Part shown: piece by piece, positions 24,665 through 33,484 of the stretch
Numbering within the stretch: the stretch's first letter is position 1
Layout: each line of letters starts with the position of its first letter
Assembly (NCBI RefSeq): GCF_023242315.1
Contig: NZ_JALLIY010000017.1
Location: 62,001-126,000, forward strand
DNA from: Pseudomonas sp. MWU13-2105
GTDB taxonomy: Bacteria > Pseudomonadota > Gammaproteobacteria > Pseudomonadales > Pseudomonadaceae
DNA: 64,000 nucleotides
Direction of reading: 5' to 3'
Notes under the pieces: generated by a model
What the model saw: only the letters and a program-made list of their open reading frames with translations
The model's database searches: none
What the model was told of the DNA's origin: nothing
Position numbers and translations under genes: made by a program

Positions 24665-24753
24665 TGTGGGAGCGGTGCTTGTCGGATCGCCGCACCGCCG
24701 CGAAGCTTTTAGCGGCTTCAAGGGCCTCTTCGCGAGCAAGCTCTGCTCCCACA
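24665..24753. repeat. REPIN, GTGGGAGCGGTGC type
   Basis: TGTGGGAGCGGTGCTTGTCG faces GAGCAAGCTCTGCTCCCACA, with GCGAAGCTTTTAGC inside as in the 4621-4694 copy. It lies between convergent amidohydrolase and trmA. Confidence 0.85.
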
Positions 24754-24799
24754 GGGGACGCGTTCGGGCTTGATTTACGGGATTGGCCCTTACCCGGTT

Positions 24800-25879
24800 T
24801 CAGCGGCGGGTCAGCAACACCCCGGATTCCATATGGTGGGTCCAGGGGAATTGATCGAACAGCGCGCAGCGTTCGATACGGTGGGTATCGTGCAGTTGCG
24901 CGATATTCGCCGCCAGGGTTTCCGGGTTGCAGGAGATGTACAGGATATTGTCGAAGCGCCGGGTCAGTTCGCAGGTGTCCGGGTCCATGCCGGCACGCGG
25001 TGGGTCGACGAATACGCTGCCGAATTCATAGCTTTTCAGGTCGATGCCGTGCAGGCGCCGGAACGGCCGCACCTCGTTTAGCGCCTCGGTCAGTTCCTCG
25101 GCGGACAGGCGCACCAGGGTCACGCTGTCCACGCCGTTCTCGTCGAGGTTGCTCAAGGCCGCGCTCACCGAGGTCTTGCTGATCTCGGTGGCCAGCACCT
25201 TGCGCACCCGGGTCGCCAGCGGCAGGGTGAAGTTGCCGTTGCCGCAATACAACTCCAGCAGGTCGTCGGAGCGTTCGCCCAGGGCCTCATAGGCCCAGTT
25301 GAGCATCTTCTGGTTCACCGTGCCGTTGGGCTGGGTGAAGGCACCCTCCGGTTGCCGGTAGCTGAAGGTGCGCCCGGCAATCTCGAATTTCTCCACCACG
25401 TAGTCGTGGCCGATCACCACGCGCTTGCCCTTGGAGCGGCCGATGATGCTGACGCCAAGGTCGGCGGCCAACTGCTCGGCGGCGGTCTGCCAGTGCTCGT
25501 CCAACGGGCGGTGATAGCACAGGGTGATCATCGCGTCGCCGGCCAGGGTGGTCAGGAACTCCACCTGGAACAGCTTGTGGCTCAGCGGCGCGCTGGCTTG
25601 CCAGGCGGCCTTGAGCTTGGGCATCAACGCATTGATGCGCAGGCTGGCGATGGGGAAGTCTTCGATCAGGATCGGGGTGCGTTTGTCGTCCTGGGAAAAC
25701 ATCGCGTAGTGGCGTTCACCGGCTTCGCGCCACAGGCGGAACTCCGCCCGCAGGCGAAAGTGCTGCAGCGGCGAGTCGAACACCCGTGGCTCGGGGGCAG
25801 CGAACGGCGCCAGCAGGTCGCGCAAGCGCGCGACCTTGTCTTCGAGCTGAGCGGTGTAAGTGTTGGAATCGAAAGTCAT
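24800..25879 (-). CDS. trmA: tRNA (uracil-54,C5)-methyltransferase
   Basis: 359 residues, close to the E. coli length. Signature motifs: GAFTQPNGTVNQKML, the SAM site LLELYCGNGNFTLPLA, VFVDPPRAGMD (catalytic Asp region) and ILYISCNPETLAANI with the nucleophilic Cys. It makes ribothymidine in the T-loop of tRNAs using S-adenosylmethionine. Its ATG overlaps the stop of the upstream NCS2 permease gene (ATGA). Confidence 0.95.
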   Translation of the reverse strand: MTFDSNTYTAQLEDKVARLRDLLAPFAAPEPRVFDSPLQHFRLRAEFRLWREAGERHYAMFSQDDKRTPILIEDFPIASLRINALMPKLKAAWQASAPLSHKLFQVEFLTTLAGDAMITLCYHRPLDEHWQTAAEQLAADLGVSIIGRSKGKRVVIGHDYVVEKFEIAGRTFSYRQPEGAFTQPNGTVNQKMLNWAYEALGERSDDLLELYCGNGNFTLPLATRVRKVLATEISKTSVSAALSNLDENGVDSVTLVRLSAEELTEALNEVRPFRRLHGIDLKSYEFGSVFVDPPRAGMDPDTCELTRRFDNILYISCNPETLAANIAQLHDTHRIERCALFDQFPWTHHMESGVLLTRR

Positions 25880-27171
25880 GCGTTGAACCAGCCCAGCTTG
25901 ATCACGAACAGTATCGACAGAATCACCAGCGCCGGGTTCAGTTCGCGGGCGCGACCGGACAGCAGCTTGATCGCGGTCCAGGCAATGAAGCCGAACGCGA
26001 TGCCATTGGCGATGGAATAGGTAAAGGGCATGGCCAGGGCGGTGACCACCACCGGTGCGGCTTCGGTGATGTCATCCCAGTTGATTTCCGCCAGGCCCGA
26101 GGTCATCAGCACGGCGACGAACAGCAGCGCCGGGGCGGTGGCGAACGCCGGGACGCTGCCGGCCAGTGGGGCGAAGAACAGCGCCAGCAGGAACAGCACG
26201 GCCACCACTACGGCGGTCAGGCCGGTCCGGCCGCCGGCGCTGACGCCCGCCGCCGACTCGATGTAGCTGGTGGTGGTCGAGGTGCCCAGCAGCGAGCCGG
26301 CCATCGCGGCGGTGCTGTCGGCGATCAGCGCCCGGCCCATTTTCGGCATGTAGCCGTCCTTGCCCATCAGCCCGGCGCGCTTGGCGACGCCGATCAGGGT
26401 TCCGGAGTTGTCGAACAGGTCGACGAACAGGAACGCGAAGATCACGCTGACCAGGCCGATGTTCAGCGCGCCCTTGATATCCAGTTGCAGGAAGGTCGGG
26501 GCCAGCGACGGCGGGGCCGAGACGATGCCGCCGAACGGGCTGAAGCCCATCAGGATCGAGACGATGGTCACCCCGAGGATGCCGATCAGCACCGCGCCAC
26601 GGACTTTCAGCGCGTCGAGGGCGACGATGGCGGCAAAGCCCAGGGTGGCGAGGATCGGTGCCGGTTGCTTGAGGTCACCGAGGCCGACCATGGTCGCCGG
26701 GTTGCTCACCACGATCCCGGCATTGTGCAGGGCGATCAGCGCCAGGAACAGGCCGATACCGGCGGCAATCGCCGAGCGCAGCGGTAGCGGGATGCTGTTG
26801 ATGATCCATTCGCGGATGCGGAAGATCGACAGCAGGAAGAAGCACACCGCCGAGATGAACACCGCCCCCAGCGCGACTTGCCAGGTGTGGCCCATGTGCA
26901 GGACCACGGTGTAGGTGAAGAAGGCGTTCAGGCCCATGCCCGGCGCGAGGGCGATCGGGTAGTTCGCGATCAGCCCCATGATTGTCGAGCCGATGGCCGC
27001 GGCCAGGCAGGTGGCGACAAACACCGCACCCTTGTCCATGCCCGTTTCGCCGAGGATGCTCGGGTTGACGAACAGTATGTAGGCCATGGCCAGGAAGGTG
27101 GTGACGCCCGCGAGTATCTCGGTGCGCACATTGGTGTTGTGTGCCTTGAGTTGAAACAGCCTTTCCAGCAT
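25876..27171 (-). CDS. NCS2-family purine permease (guanine/hypoxanthine, AzgA-like)
   Basis: 431 residues. LAGVTTFLAMAYILFVNPSI, NYPIALAPGMGLNAFFTYTV and FLFVDLFDNSGTLIGVAKRAG are AzgA/PbuG-branch signatures, with the Glu/Asn pair in AAGVSAGGRTGLTAVV. It is a proton-coupled inner-membrane importer of adenine, guanine or hypoxanthine. The start is ATG 27171, with GGGGGAGCAGAG upstream; the 19-codon extension is discarded. It is translationally coupled to trmA. Confidence 0.88.
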   Translation of the reverse strand: MLERLFQLKAHNTNVRTEILAGVTTFLAMAYILFVNPSILGETGMDKGAVFVATCLAAAIGSTIMGLIANYPIALAPGMGLNAFFTYTVVLHMGHTWQVALGAVFISAVCFFLLSIFRIREWIINSIPLPLRSAIAAGIGLFLALIALHNAGIVVSNPATMVGLGDLKQPAPILATLGFAAIVALDALKVRGAVLIGILGVTIVSILMGFSPFGGIVSAPPSLAPTFLQLDIKGALNIGLVSVIFAFLFVDLFDNSGTLIGVAKRAGLMGKDGYMPKMGRALIADSTAAMAGSLLGTSTTTSYIESAAGVSAGGRTGLTAVVVAVLFLLALFFAPLAGSVPAFATAPALLFVAVLMTSGLAEINWDDITEAAPVVVTALAMPFTYSIANGIAFGFIAWTAIKLLSGRARELNPALVILSILFVIKLGWFNA

Positions 27172-27420
27172 CTCTGCTCCCCCGTGGCGCACTCGGCGCC
27201 GTGAATGAATCGATCCGCAAACAGCCAAGCACAGACTCTAGCGGCCTGATGAGCTTCTGTCTGTGGAAAAAAGCCGCGCATCATACCAGTGGTTTGTGCC
27301 GGTTGGCTGCGCGTTGCAAGCAAGATGCCAGGACATCAGCAAAAAACTTCCGCGCCTGCGGTGTGGCAATGCTGTCGCCGGGTCCATGGGGCATACTGCG
27401 GGCTCCTTTCGGAGGGATTT

Positions 27421-27873
27421 ATGAGCAGTCGAGTGAAGAGTCTGGTCCTGGGCCTGGGGGCGGTAATGGCCAGCGCGGTGTTGACGCTCTCCGCCGCGCC
27501 GGCCCAGTCGCTGATCGGCGTGGCCATCTACACGGTGGCGTCCCAGGACTGCGTCGAGGACGTGTCCGACGGTCGGATGCAAACCCGTTGCAAGCACAGC
27601 GGGCCGATCACCGTGACGGTGGTGGAATCGGGTTATGGCCGCGGTCTGCAGGCCTTCCTCAATGGTGTGCCGCTGCAATACGCGTCGCGCGGTTCACTCT
27701 GTGAATTCCGCCGGCCGTTCGTACCTTGCAGCGTCGGCAAGGTGGTGGGTTACCGCTTCAGTTATGTCTTTGAACTGGACAGGCAGCAGGCGGTCACGTT
27801 CGTCGTCGGCGACCGCTCGCTGACGGCCCCGGTTCAGACCATGGGCGCGGAAATTCAAATCACCCCCCACTAA
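27421..27873 (+). CDS. Exported hypothetical protein
   Basis: 150 residues. The signal peptide MSSRVKSLVLGLGAVMASAV ends near residue 29 (AAPAQS). The mature part has four Cys, which could form disulfides, and no recognisable domain. GGAGGG six bases before ATG 27421 is a strong ribosome-binding site. Its stop overlaps by four bases the stop of the convergent MFS gene. Function unknown. Confidence 0.75.
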   Translation: MSSRVKSLVLGLGAVMASAVLTLSAAPAQSLIGVAIYTVASQDCVEDVSDGRMQTRCKHSGPITVTVVESGYGRGLQAFLNGVPLQYASRGSLCEFRRPFVPCSVGKVVGYRFSYVFELDRQQAVTFVVGDRSLTAPVQTMGAEIQITPH

Positions 27874-29132
27874 GCGACGTTCGCCGGTGCGCTGGTTTGC
27901 ACCGGTTGCGCGGCGGCTTCGTGCATGCGGTCGCGCCGGGCCAGGGTCGGAAACAGTCTCATCCAGCTCCCGGTGACCAGCAGGGTGCCGATACCGCCCA
28001 TCACCACGGCGGGCACGGTGCCGAACCAGTGGGCCGTCAGCCCTGACTCGAATTCGCCGAGCTGGTTGGACGCGCCGATAAACAGCCCGTTCACCGCGCT
28101 GACCCGACCGCGCATCTCGTCCGGGGTCTCCAATTGTACGAAGGACGCACGGATCACCATGCTGATCATGTCCGCCGCGCCCAGTACCACCAGCACCGCC
28201 AGGGAGAACCAGAACGAGGTCGACAGGCCGAAGGCGATGGTCGCCACGCCGAACACGCCGACGGCGCTGAACATGATCCGCCCGACCTTGCGCTCCACCG
28301 GGAAGCGCGCCAGCCACAGCGACATCAGCAACGCGCCCACCGCCGGAGCCGAGCGCAACAGGCCCAGGCCCCAGGGGCCGGTCAGCAGGATGTCCTTGGC
28401 GAACACCGGTAGCAGGGCCGTGGCGCCGCCCAGCAGCACGGCGAACAGGTCCAGGGAAATCGCGCCGAGAATGTCCGGGCGACTGCGAATAAAACGAATC
28501 CCCGCCAACAGCGAGTGCAGGGTGGCCTTGCCCTTGTTAAGCGGGGTCTGCCGCGCCGGCAGGTTGAGCATCAGTGAGCAGGCGATCACATACAGGGCCA
28601 CGGTCGGTCCATAAACCCAGGTGCTACCCAGGGCATAGAGCAGGCCACCGAGGGCCGGGGCGACAATGGTCGCCAGTTGCTGGGCCGACTGCGCGGCGGC
28701 CACGGCGCGGGGGAACAGGGCGGTCGGCACAATGGACGGCAGCAGCGCCTGGGTGGTGGGCATTTCGAAAGAGCGCGCCGCCCCCAGCAGGAACGCCAGG
28801 ATAAAGATCATTTCCCGGGTCACATGGTCGGTCGCGCTGCCGATGGCCAGGCTCAGGGCGATCAGCGCCTGCAAGGTCTGGCACAGCGCCGCGACTTTGC
28901 GCCGGTCGTAACGGTCGGCGACATGCCCGGTGTGCAGCATGAACAGCACCCGTGGGGCGAACTCGACCAGGCCCACCAGGCCCAGGTCCAGCACGTTCCC
29001 GGTCAACTGATAGAGGTTCCAGCCGATGGCCACGGTGAGCATCTGGAAACCGCTGACGGTAAAGATCCGCGCCAGCCAGAAAGCCAGGAAAGGGCGGTGG
29101 TGGCGCAGCAGCATCGGCGTCTCGGCAGGCAT
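27870..29132 (-). CDS. MFS exporter, EntS-like
   Basis: 420 residues from ATG 29132, twelve hydrophobic segments. FLAFWLARIFTVSGFQMLTV, then GHVADRYDRRKVAAL (loop 2-3 motif), and the later VIRASFVQLETPDEMRGRVSAV are typical of the MFS_3/EntS branch, which exports enterobactin or other small compounds. No siderophore genes adjoin, so the substrate is open. An upstream TTG (29159) and downstream ATG (29114) are alternative starts. Confidence 0.85.
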   Translation of the reverse strand: MPAETPMLLRHHRPFLAFWLARIFTVSGFQMLTVAIGWNLYQLTGNVLDLGLVGLVEFAPRVLFMLHTGHVADRYDRRKVAALCQTLQALIALSLAIGSATDHVTREMIFILAFLLGAARSFEMPTTQALLPSIVPTALFPRAVAAAQSAQQLATIVAPALGGLLYALGSTWVYGPTVALYVIACSLMLNLPARQTPLNKGKATLHSLLAGIRFIRSRPDILGAISLDLFAVLLGGATALLPVFAKDILLTGPWGLGLLRSAPAVGALLMSLWLARFPVERKVGRIMFSAVGVFGVATIAFGLSTSFWFSLAVLVVLGAADMISMVIRASFVQLETPDEMRGRVSAVNGLFIGASNQLGEFESGLTAHWFGTVPAVVMGGIGTLLVTGSWMRLFPTLARRDRMHEAAAQPVQTSAPANVA

Positions 29133-29307
29133 CGGAGGACTCGTCAGGGCAGGGGACAAGGCAGATTATCATTCCCATGTAACAAAAAGTTGCTGAGCTG
29201 CCTATGTTTTCTCCGGATCAGTTGGTATCTGCGCCTGAGGCAACCTGTCACGCGGCAAAAGACCACACAGCCCGGTCGTCGGAATGGGGCTACTCTTTCA
29301 ACGTTGA

Positions 29308-29321
29308 TTGATCCAGGTCAC
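29308..29321 (+). promoter_or_regulatory. Anr/Fnr-type half-conserved box upstream of cioA
   Basis: TTGATCCAGGTCAC approximates the TTGAT-N4-ATCAA Anr consensus (left half exact, right half GTCAC). It is 149 bases before the cioA start. The gap 29133-29469 contains no gene. Anr control of cioAB is known in P. aeruginosa; here it is inference. Confidence 0.45.
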
Positions 29322-29469
29322 TTCCATTTTCGGTACTGGCCTGGATCGCGACTCCCTGCGTCGCGATGGTTGAAAAGAACGAATTCGAATTCGCCGCACT
29401 CCGTATCCGTGGGGGCAGTGGTGCAGGCCTCCAGGCCGGCAACCGGTATTACCTGACAGAGGAAGACTT

Positions 29470-30903
29470 ATGTTCGGTTTGGAGGCGCTAGATCTCGCCC
29501 GAATCCAGTTCGCGTTCACCATCTCGTTCCATATCCTGTTCCCGGCGATCACCATCGGTCTGGCGAGTTACCTGGCGGTACTCGAAGGCCTGTGGCTGAA
29601 GACGCACAACGATACCTACCGTGATCTGTACCACTTCTGGTCGAAGATCTTCGCCGTCAACTTCGGCATGGGCGTGGTCTCCGGGCTGGTCATGGCCTAT
29701 CAGTTCGGGACCAACTGGAGTCGCTTCTCCGACTTCGCCGGCGCGGTCACCGGGCCGCTGCTGACCTATGAAGTGCTCACGGCGTTCTTCCTCGAAGCCG
29801 GTTTCCTCGGCGTCATGCTGTTCGGTTGGAACCGCGTCGGCCGCGGCCTGCATTTCTTTTCCACGGTGATGGTGGCGATCGGTACGCTGGTCTCGACCTT
29901 CTGGATTCTCTCGTCCAACAGTTGGATGCAGACGCCGCAGGGCTACGAAATCATCGACGGCCGGGTGATCCCGGTGGACTGGCTGGCGGTGGTGTTCAAC
30001 CCGTCCTTCCCTTATCGGCTGATGCACATGGCCACGGCGGCCTTTGTCGCCACGGCGTTCTTCGTCGGCTCGTCGGCGGCCTGGCATCTGTTGCGCGGGC
30101 GCGACAATCCGGCGATCCGCACCATGCTCTCGATGGCCATGTGGATGGCGCTGATCGTCGCGCCGATCCAGGCGGTGATCGGTGACTTCCATGGTCTCAA
30201 CACCCTCGAGCACCAGCCGGCGAAGATCGCCGCCATCGAAGGTCACTGGGAAAACGTCGGCAATGAACCGACCCCGCTGATTCTCTTCGGCCTGCCGGAC
30301 ATGAAGGCCGAGAAGACCCGCTTCGCCGTGGAAATCCCGTACCTGGGCAGCCTGATCCTGACCCACAGCCTGGACAAGCAGGTGCCGGCGCTCAAGGAGT
30401 TCCCGGCCGAAGACCGGCCGAATTCGACCATCGTGTTCTGGTCGTTCCGGGTCATGGTCGGCCTGGGTTTGCTGATGATCTTCACCGGGTTGTGGAGCCT
30501 GTGGCTGCGCAAGCGTGACCGTCTCTACAGCAACCGCGGCTTCCTGTACCTGGCATTGTGGATGGGACCCTCGGGCCTGATCGCGATCCTGGCCGGCTGG
30601 TTCACCACCGAGATCGGTCGCCAGCCCTGGGTGGTCTACGGCCTGATGCGCACGGCGGACGCGTCGTCCGGGCACACGCTGGTGCAGATGAGTATCACCC
30701 TGGCGCTGTTCGTCTTGGTGTATTTCTCGCTGTTCGGCGCCGGCCTCGGCTACATGATGCGCCTGGTGCGCAAAGGGCCGAAAACCAACGAAGGTGCCGA
30801 GTCGAGCCACGGTGGTCCCGGCCAGCAACGCACCCCGGCCCGTCCGCTCTCCGCCGCCGATGATGGCGCCGAAGACGCTCACCACCTGAACAAGGGGAAC
30901 TGA
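29470..30903 (+). CDS. cioA: Cyanide-insensitive terminal oxidase subunit I
   Basis: 477 residues, nine or so transmembrane helices. The helix-1 haem ligand His is in FTISFHILFPAITIG (H21). GLVMAYQFGTNWSRF and EAGFLGVMLFGWNRVG are typical of CydA/CioA. The Q-loop is short, as in CioA rather than long-loop E. coli CydA. It oxidises ubiquinol and reduces oxygen without proton pumping, tolerating cyanide. GAGGAAG precedes ATG. It is followed within three bases by cioB. Confidence 0.93.
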   Translation: MFGLEALDLARIQFAFTISFHILFPAITIGLASYLAVLEGLWLKTHNDTYRDLYHFWSKIFAVNFGMGVVSGLVMAYQFGTNWSRFSDFAGAVTGPLLTYEVLTAFFLEAGFLGVMLFGWNRVGRGLHFFSTVMVAIGTLVSTFWILSSNSWMQTPQGYEIIDGRVIPVDWLAVVFNPSFPYRLMHMATAAFVATAFFVGSSAAWHLLRGRDNPAIRTMLSMAMWMALIVAPIQAVIGDFHGLNTLEHQPAKIAAIEGHWENVGNEPTPLILFGLPDMKAEKTRFAVEIPYLGSLILTHSLDKQVPALKEFPAEDRPNSTIVFWSFRVMVGLGLLMIFTGLWSLWLRKRDRLYSNRGFLYLALWMGPSGLIAILAGWFTTEIGRQPWVVYGLMRTADASSGHTLVQMSITLALFVLVYFSLFGAGLGYMMRLVRKGPKTNEGAESSHGGPGQQRTPARPLSAADDGAEDAHHLNKGN

Positions 30904-30906
30904 GTC

Positions 30907-31914
30907 ATGGGTATTGATCTTCCGCTGATCTGGGCCGTGATCATCATCTTCGGCATCATGATGTACGTGGTCATGGATGGCTTCGACCTGGGGATCGGCA
31001 TTCTCTTCCCCTTCGTCAAGGGTGATCGCGATCGCGATGTGATGATGAACACCGTCGCGCCGGTCTGGGACGGCAACGAAACCTGGCTGGTGCTCGGTGG
31101 CGCGGCCCTGTTCGGCGCATTTCCGCTGGCCTATTCGGTGGTGCTCTCGGCGCTCTACCTGCCGTTGGTCCTGATGCTGGTCGGACTGATCTTCCGCGGC
31201 GTGGCCTTCGAGTTCCGTTTCAAGGCCAAGGAGCACAAGCGGCATATCTGGGACAAGGCGTTTATCGGCGGCTCGCTGACCGCGACCTTTTTCCAGGGTG
31301 TCGCGCTGGGGGCCTTCATCGATGGCATTCCGGTGGTCGACCGCCAGTTCGCCGGCGGCTCGCTGGACTGGCTGACGCCCTTCACGCTGTTCTGTGGCGT
31401 GGCGTTGGTGGTGGCCTATGCCTTGCTCGGCTGTACCTGGCTGATCATGAAGACCGAGGGCAGGTTGCAGGAGCAGATGCACGACCTGGCGCGGCCCCTG
31501 GCCTATGTGGTGTTGGCGGTGATCGGGGTGGTCAGTATCTGGACCCCGCTGACCCACGCCGAGATCGCCGCACGCTGGTTCACCCTGCCGAACCTGTTCT
31601 GGTTCCTGCCGGTACCGATCCTGGTGCTGGTGACGCTGTACGGTTTGCTCCGGGCGGTGGCGCGCAATGCCCACTACACGCCGTTCCTGCTGACCCTGGC
31701 GCTGATTTTCCTCGGCTACAGCGGCCTGGGCATCAGCCTGTGGCCGCATATCGTGCCGCCGTCGATCTCGATCTGGGACGCCGCCGCGCCGCCGCAAAGC
31801 CAGGGCTTCATGCTGGTGGGAACGCTGTTCATCATCCCGTTCATCCTGGGCTACACCTTCTGGAGCTACTACGTGTTCCGCGGCAAGGTGACTCACGAGG
31901 ACGGTTATCACTAG
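30907..31914 (+). CDS. cioB: Cyanide-insensitive terminal oxidase subunit II
   Basis: 335 residues, CydB fold with about eight transmembrane segments. VMDGFDLGIGILFPF and APVWDGNETWLVLGGAALFGAF (listed as landmarks near residues 18-32 and 54-75) are CydB hallmarks. It pairs with CioA to form the membrane quinol oxidase. Operon with cioA and the DUF2474 gene. Confidence 0.93.
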   Translation: MGIDLPLIWAVIIIFGIMMYVVMDGFDLGIGILFPFVKGDRDRDVMMNTVAPVWDGNETWLVLGGAALFGAFPLAYSVVLSALYLPLVLMLVGLIFRGVAFEFRFKAKEHKRHIWDKAFIGGSLTATFFQGVALGAFIDGIPVVDRQFAGGSLDWLTPFTLFCGVALVVAYALLGCTWLIMKTEGRLQEQMHDLARPLAYVVLAVIGVVSIWTPLTHAEIAARWFTLPNLFWFLPVPILVLVTLYGLLRAVARNAHYTPFLLTLALIFLGYSGLGISLWPHIVPPSISIWDAAAPPQSQGFMLVGTLFIIPFILGYTFWSYYVFRGKVTHEDGYH

Positions 31915-31951
31915 GGCGCACTGCCCGCTCCGTGCAGGGGCGGGCGGGTTG

Positions 31952-31979
31952 ACGATGGCGTGCTTGGCTACGCCATCGT
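31952..31979. promoter_or_regulatory. Hairpin between cioB and the DUF2474 gene
   Basis: ACGATGGCGT and ACGCCATCGT form a perfect 10-base stem with an 8-base loop. A weaker GC-rich stem (31924-31944) precedes it. Neither is followed by a T-run. Confidence 0.5.
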
Positions 31980-32003
31980 GCTTGAACGACGAGGATTGGG
32001 CTC

Positions 32004-32171
32004 ATGGCAGGCAAACCTTCTTTGCACGAGATCGAAGCGGCGGAAAAGAAACCGCTCTGGCAACGTATCGGCTGGCTGGTGATCATCTGGACGGGCAGTG
32101 TGCTGGCGCTGTTCGTGGTCGCCAGCCTGATGCGGTTGTTCATGAGTGCGGCTGGGTTGACCACACACTAG
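32004..32171 (+). CDS. DUF2474 small membrane protein, CioAB accessory
   Basis: 55 residues, ATG 32004 with GAGGA eight bases upstream. One transmembrane helix (about 21-43: RIGWLVIIWTGSVLALFVV) follows a charged N-terminus containing KKPLWQR, the signature of DUF2474 proteins that accompany cioAB. By analogy with CydX it may stabilise the oxidase; that is inference. It is too short for most automatic gene calls. Confidence 0.85.
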   Translation: MAGKPSLHEIEAAEKKPLWQRIGWLVIIWTGSVLALFVVASLMRLFMSAAGLTTH

Positions 32172-32211
32172 GCTGGACTTTTTAGAGGCCTGTGGGAGCG
32201 GTGGGTTGTGG

Positions 32212-33336
32212 TTACTTGCGTGCCTTGAGAATCACGAACTTGGGTGTCGCCGCCACTTGTTCGACACCACGGAACAAACGTGCCAGCTTGCTGTGATAAC
32301 CCAGGTGGCGGTTGCCGACGATATACAGCGCACCGCCGACCACCAACGCTTCGCGGGCCTGCTGGAACATCCGCCAGGCGAGGAAATCGCCGACCACCTG
32401 CTGCTGGTGGAATGGCGGGTTGCACAACACCACATCCAACGACTGCGGCGCTTGCCCGGCCAGGCCGTCACCTGCCCTGATCACCGCCTCGCGTTCGCCC
32501 AGCGCCGCTTGCCAGTTCTCCCGCGCCGATTGCACGGCCATGAAGGATTCGTCCACCAGCGTGTAGTGGGCTTGGGGATTTTGCAGCGCGCTGGCGATCG
32601 CCAGCACGCCGTTGCCGCAACCCAGGTCCGCGACCTGCGCGCTGCCCAGGTTGCCGGGCAGGTGCGGCAGGAAGGCCCGGGTGCCGATGTCCAGGCCTTC
32701 GCGGCAGAACACATTGGCGTGGTTGAGCAGCTCGATGGCCGGTTCGTCGAGCCGGTAGCGTGTCGGGTAAGGCGATACGGCCGCTTCCCGTGCCGCTGGC
32801 GTGGCGATCAGCAGACGCGCCTTCTTCACCGCCAGGGAGGCCTGCACGGGGCCGATATAGCGCTCCAGCAGATCGCCGGCGGCCCTGGGCAGGTGTTTGA
32901 TCATGGCGCTGGCGATCACTCGGGCACCCGGGGCCAACTGACCTTGCAGGCGAATCAGCTGTTCTTCCAGCAGGGCGAGGGTTTTCGGCACCCGGATCAG
33001 CACCCGGTCGAATGGCCCGACCCAGGCCTCACTGGCGGGGACGTGAGGCACCGCGTCGAAGGCCTGGCCGTTGCGTACCAGGTTTTTCTCCAACGCCAGG
33101 GCCCCAAGGAACGAGTCGCCGCTGCTGGTTACCCGGACATGCCCGGCCAGGCTGCTGGCCAGGCCCCCGAAGCTGTCGTTGAGCACCAGCACCCGGGTCT
33201 CGGCCGACACGCCCTGTTCGGCCAGGTGCGCGAGCAGGTATTCATCCGCGGCATCGAAGGCTTGCAGCGGCTCGTTCTGTTGTTCGGGCTGGCGGATCAG
33301 GTCGAGTCGGGCAAACGGGCTTTCTAGCAGGGGCAT
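32212..33336 (-). CDS. rlmG: 23S rRNA (guanine-1835,N2)-methyltransferase
   Basis: 374 residues with the two-domain RlmG/RsmC architecture: a degenerate N-terminal methyltransferase-like domain and a catalytic C-terminal one. VADLGCGNGVLAIAS (about 236-250) binds SAM and VLCNPPFHQQ (about 299-308) is the N-methylating NPPF motif. It methylates G1835 of 23S rRNA. It converges with the cio operon and has a fragmentary REP (32191-32206) after its stop. Confidence 0.9.
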   Translation of the reverse strand: MPLLESPFARLDLIRQPEQQNEPLQAFDAADEYLLAHLAEQGVSAETRVLVLNDSFGGLASSLAGHVRVTSSGDSFLGALALEKNLVRNGQAFDAVPHVPASEAWVGPFDRVLIRVPKTLALLEEQLIRLQGQLAPGARVIASAMIKHLPRAAGDLLERYIGPVQASLAVKKARLLIATPAAREAAVSPYPTRYRLDEPAIELLNHANVFCREGLDIGTRAFLPHLPGNLGSAQVADLGCGNGVLAIASALQNPQAHYTLVDESFMAVQSARENWQAALGEREAVIRAGDGLAGQAPQSLDVVLCNPPFHQQQVVGDFLAWRMFQQAREALVVGGALYIVGNRHLGYHSKLARLFRGVEQVAATPKFVILKARK

Positions 33337-33484
33337 GGGGGGCTCTGGAGCGTCGATGTTGCCTCGTCACGGGTTGGGACAGGACAAGCGGGAATTGAAG
33401 ATCGAAGGATTTTACGTGGGTTTGTCGCGGATTGCCTGTTTCTTCTGATGGCAGATCCCTCTGCCGGGTGCGGTCCTTGCTCGT

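Noticed and set aside
29488..31911. An 807-residue open frame antisense to cioAB
   Set aside because: His/Gln/Arg-rich shadow of the conserved oxidase genes with no domain or ribosome-binding site.
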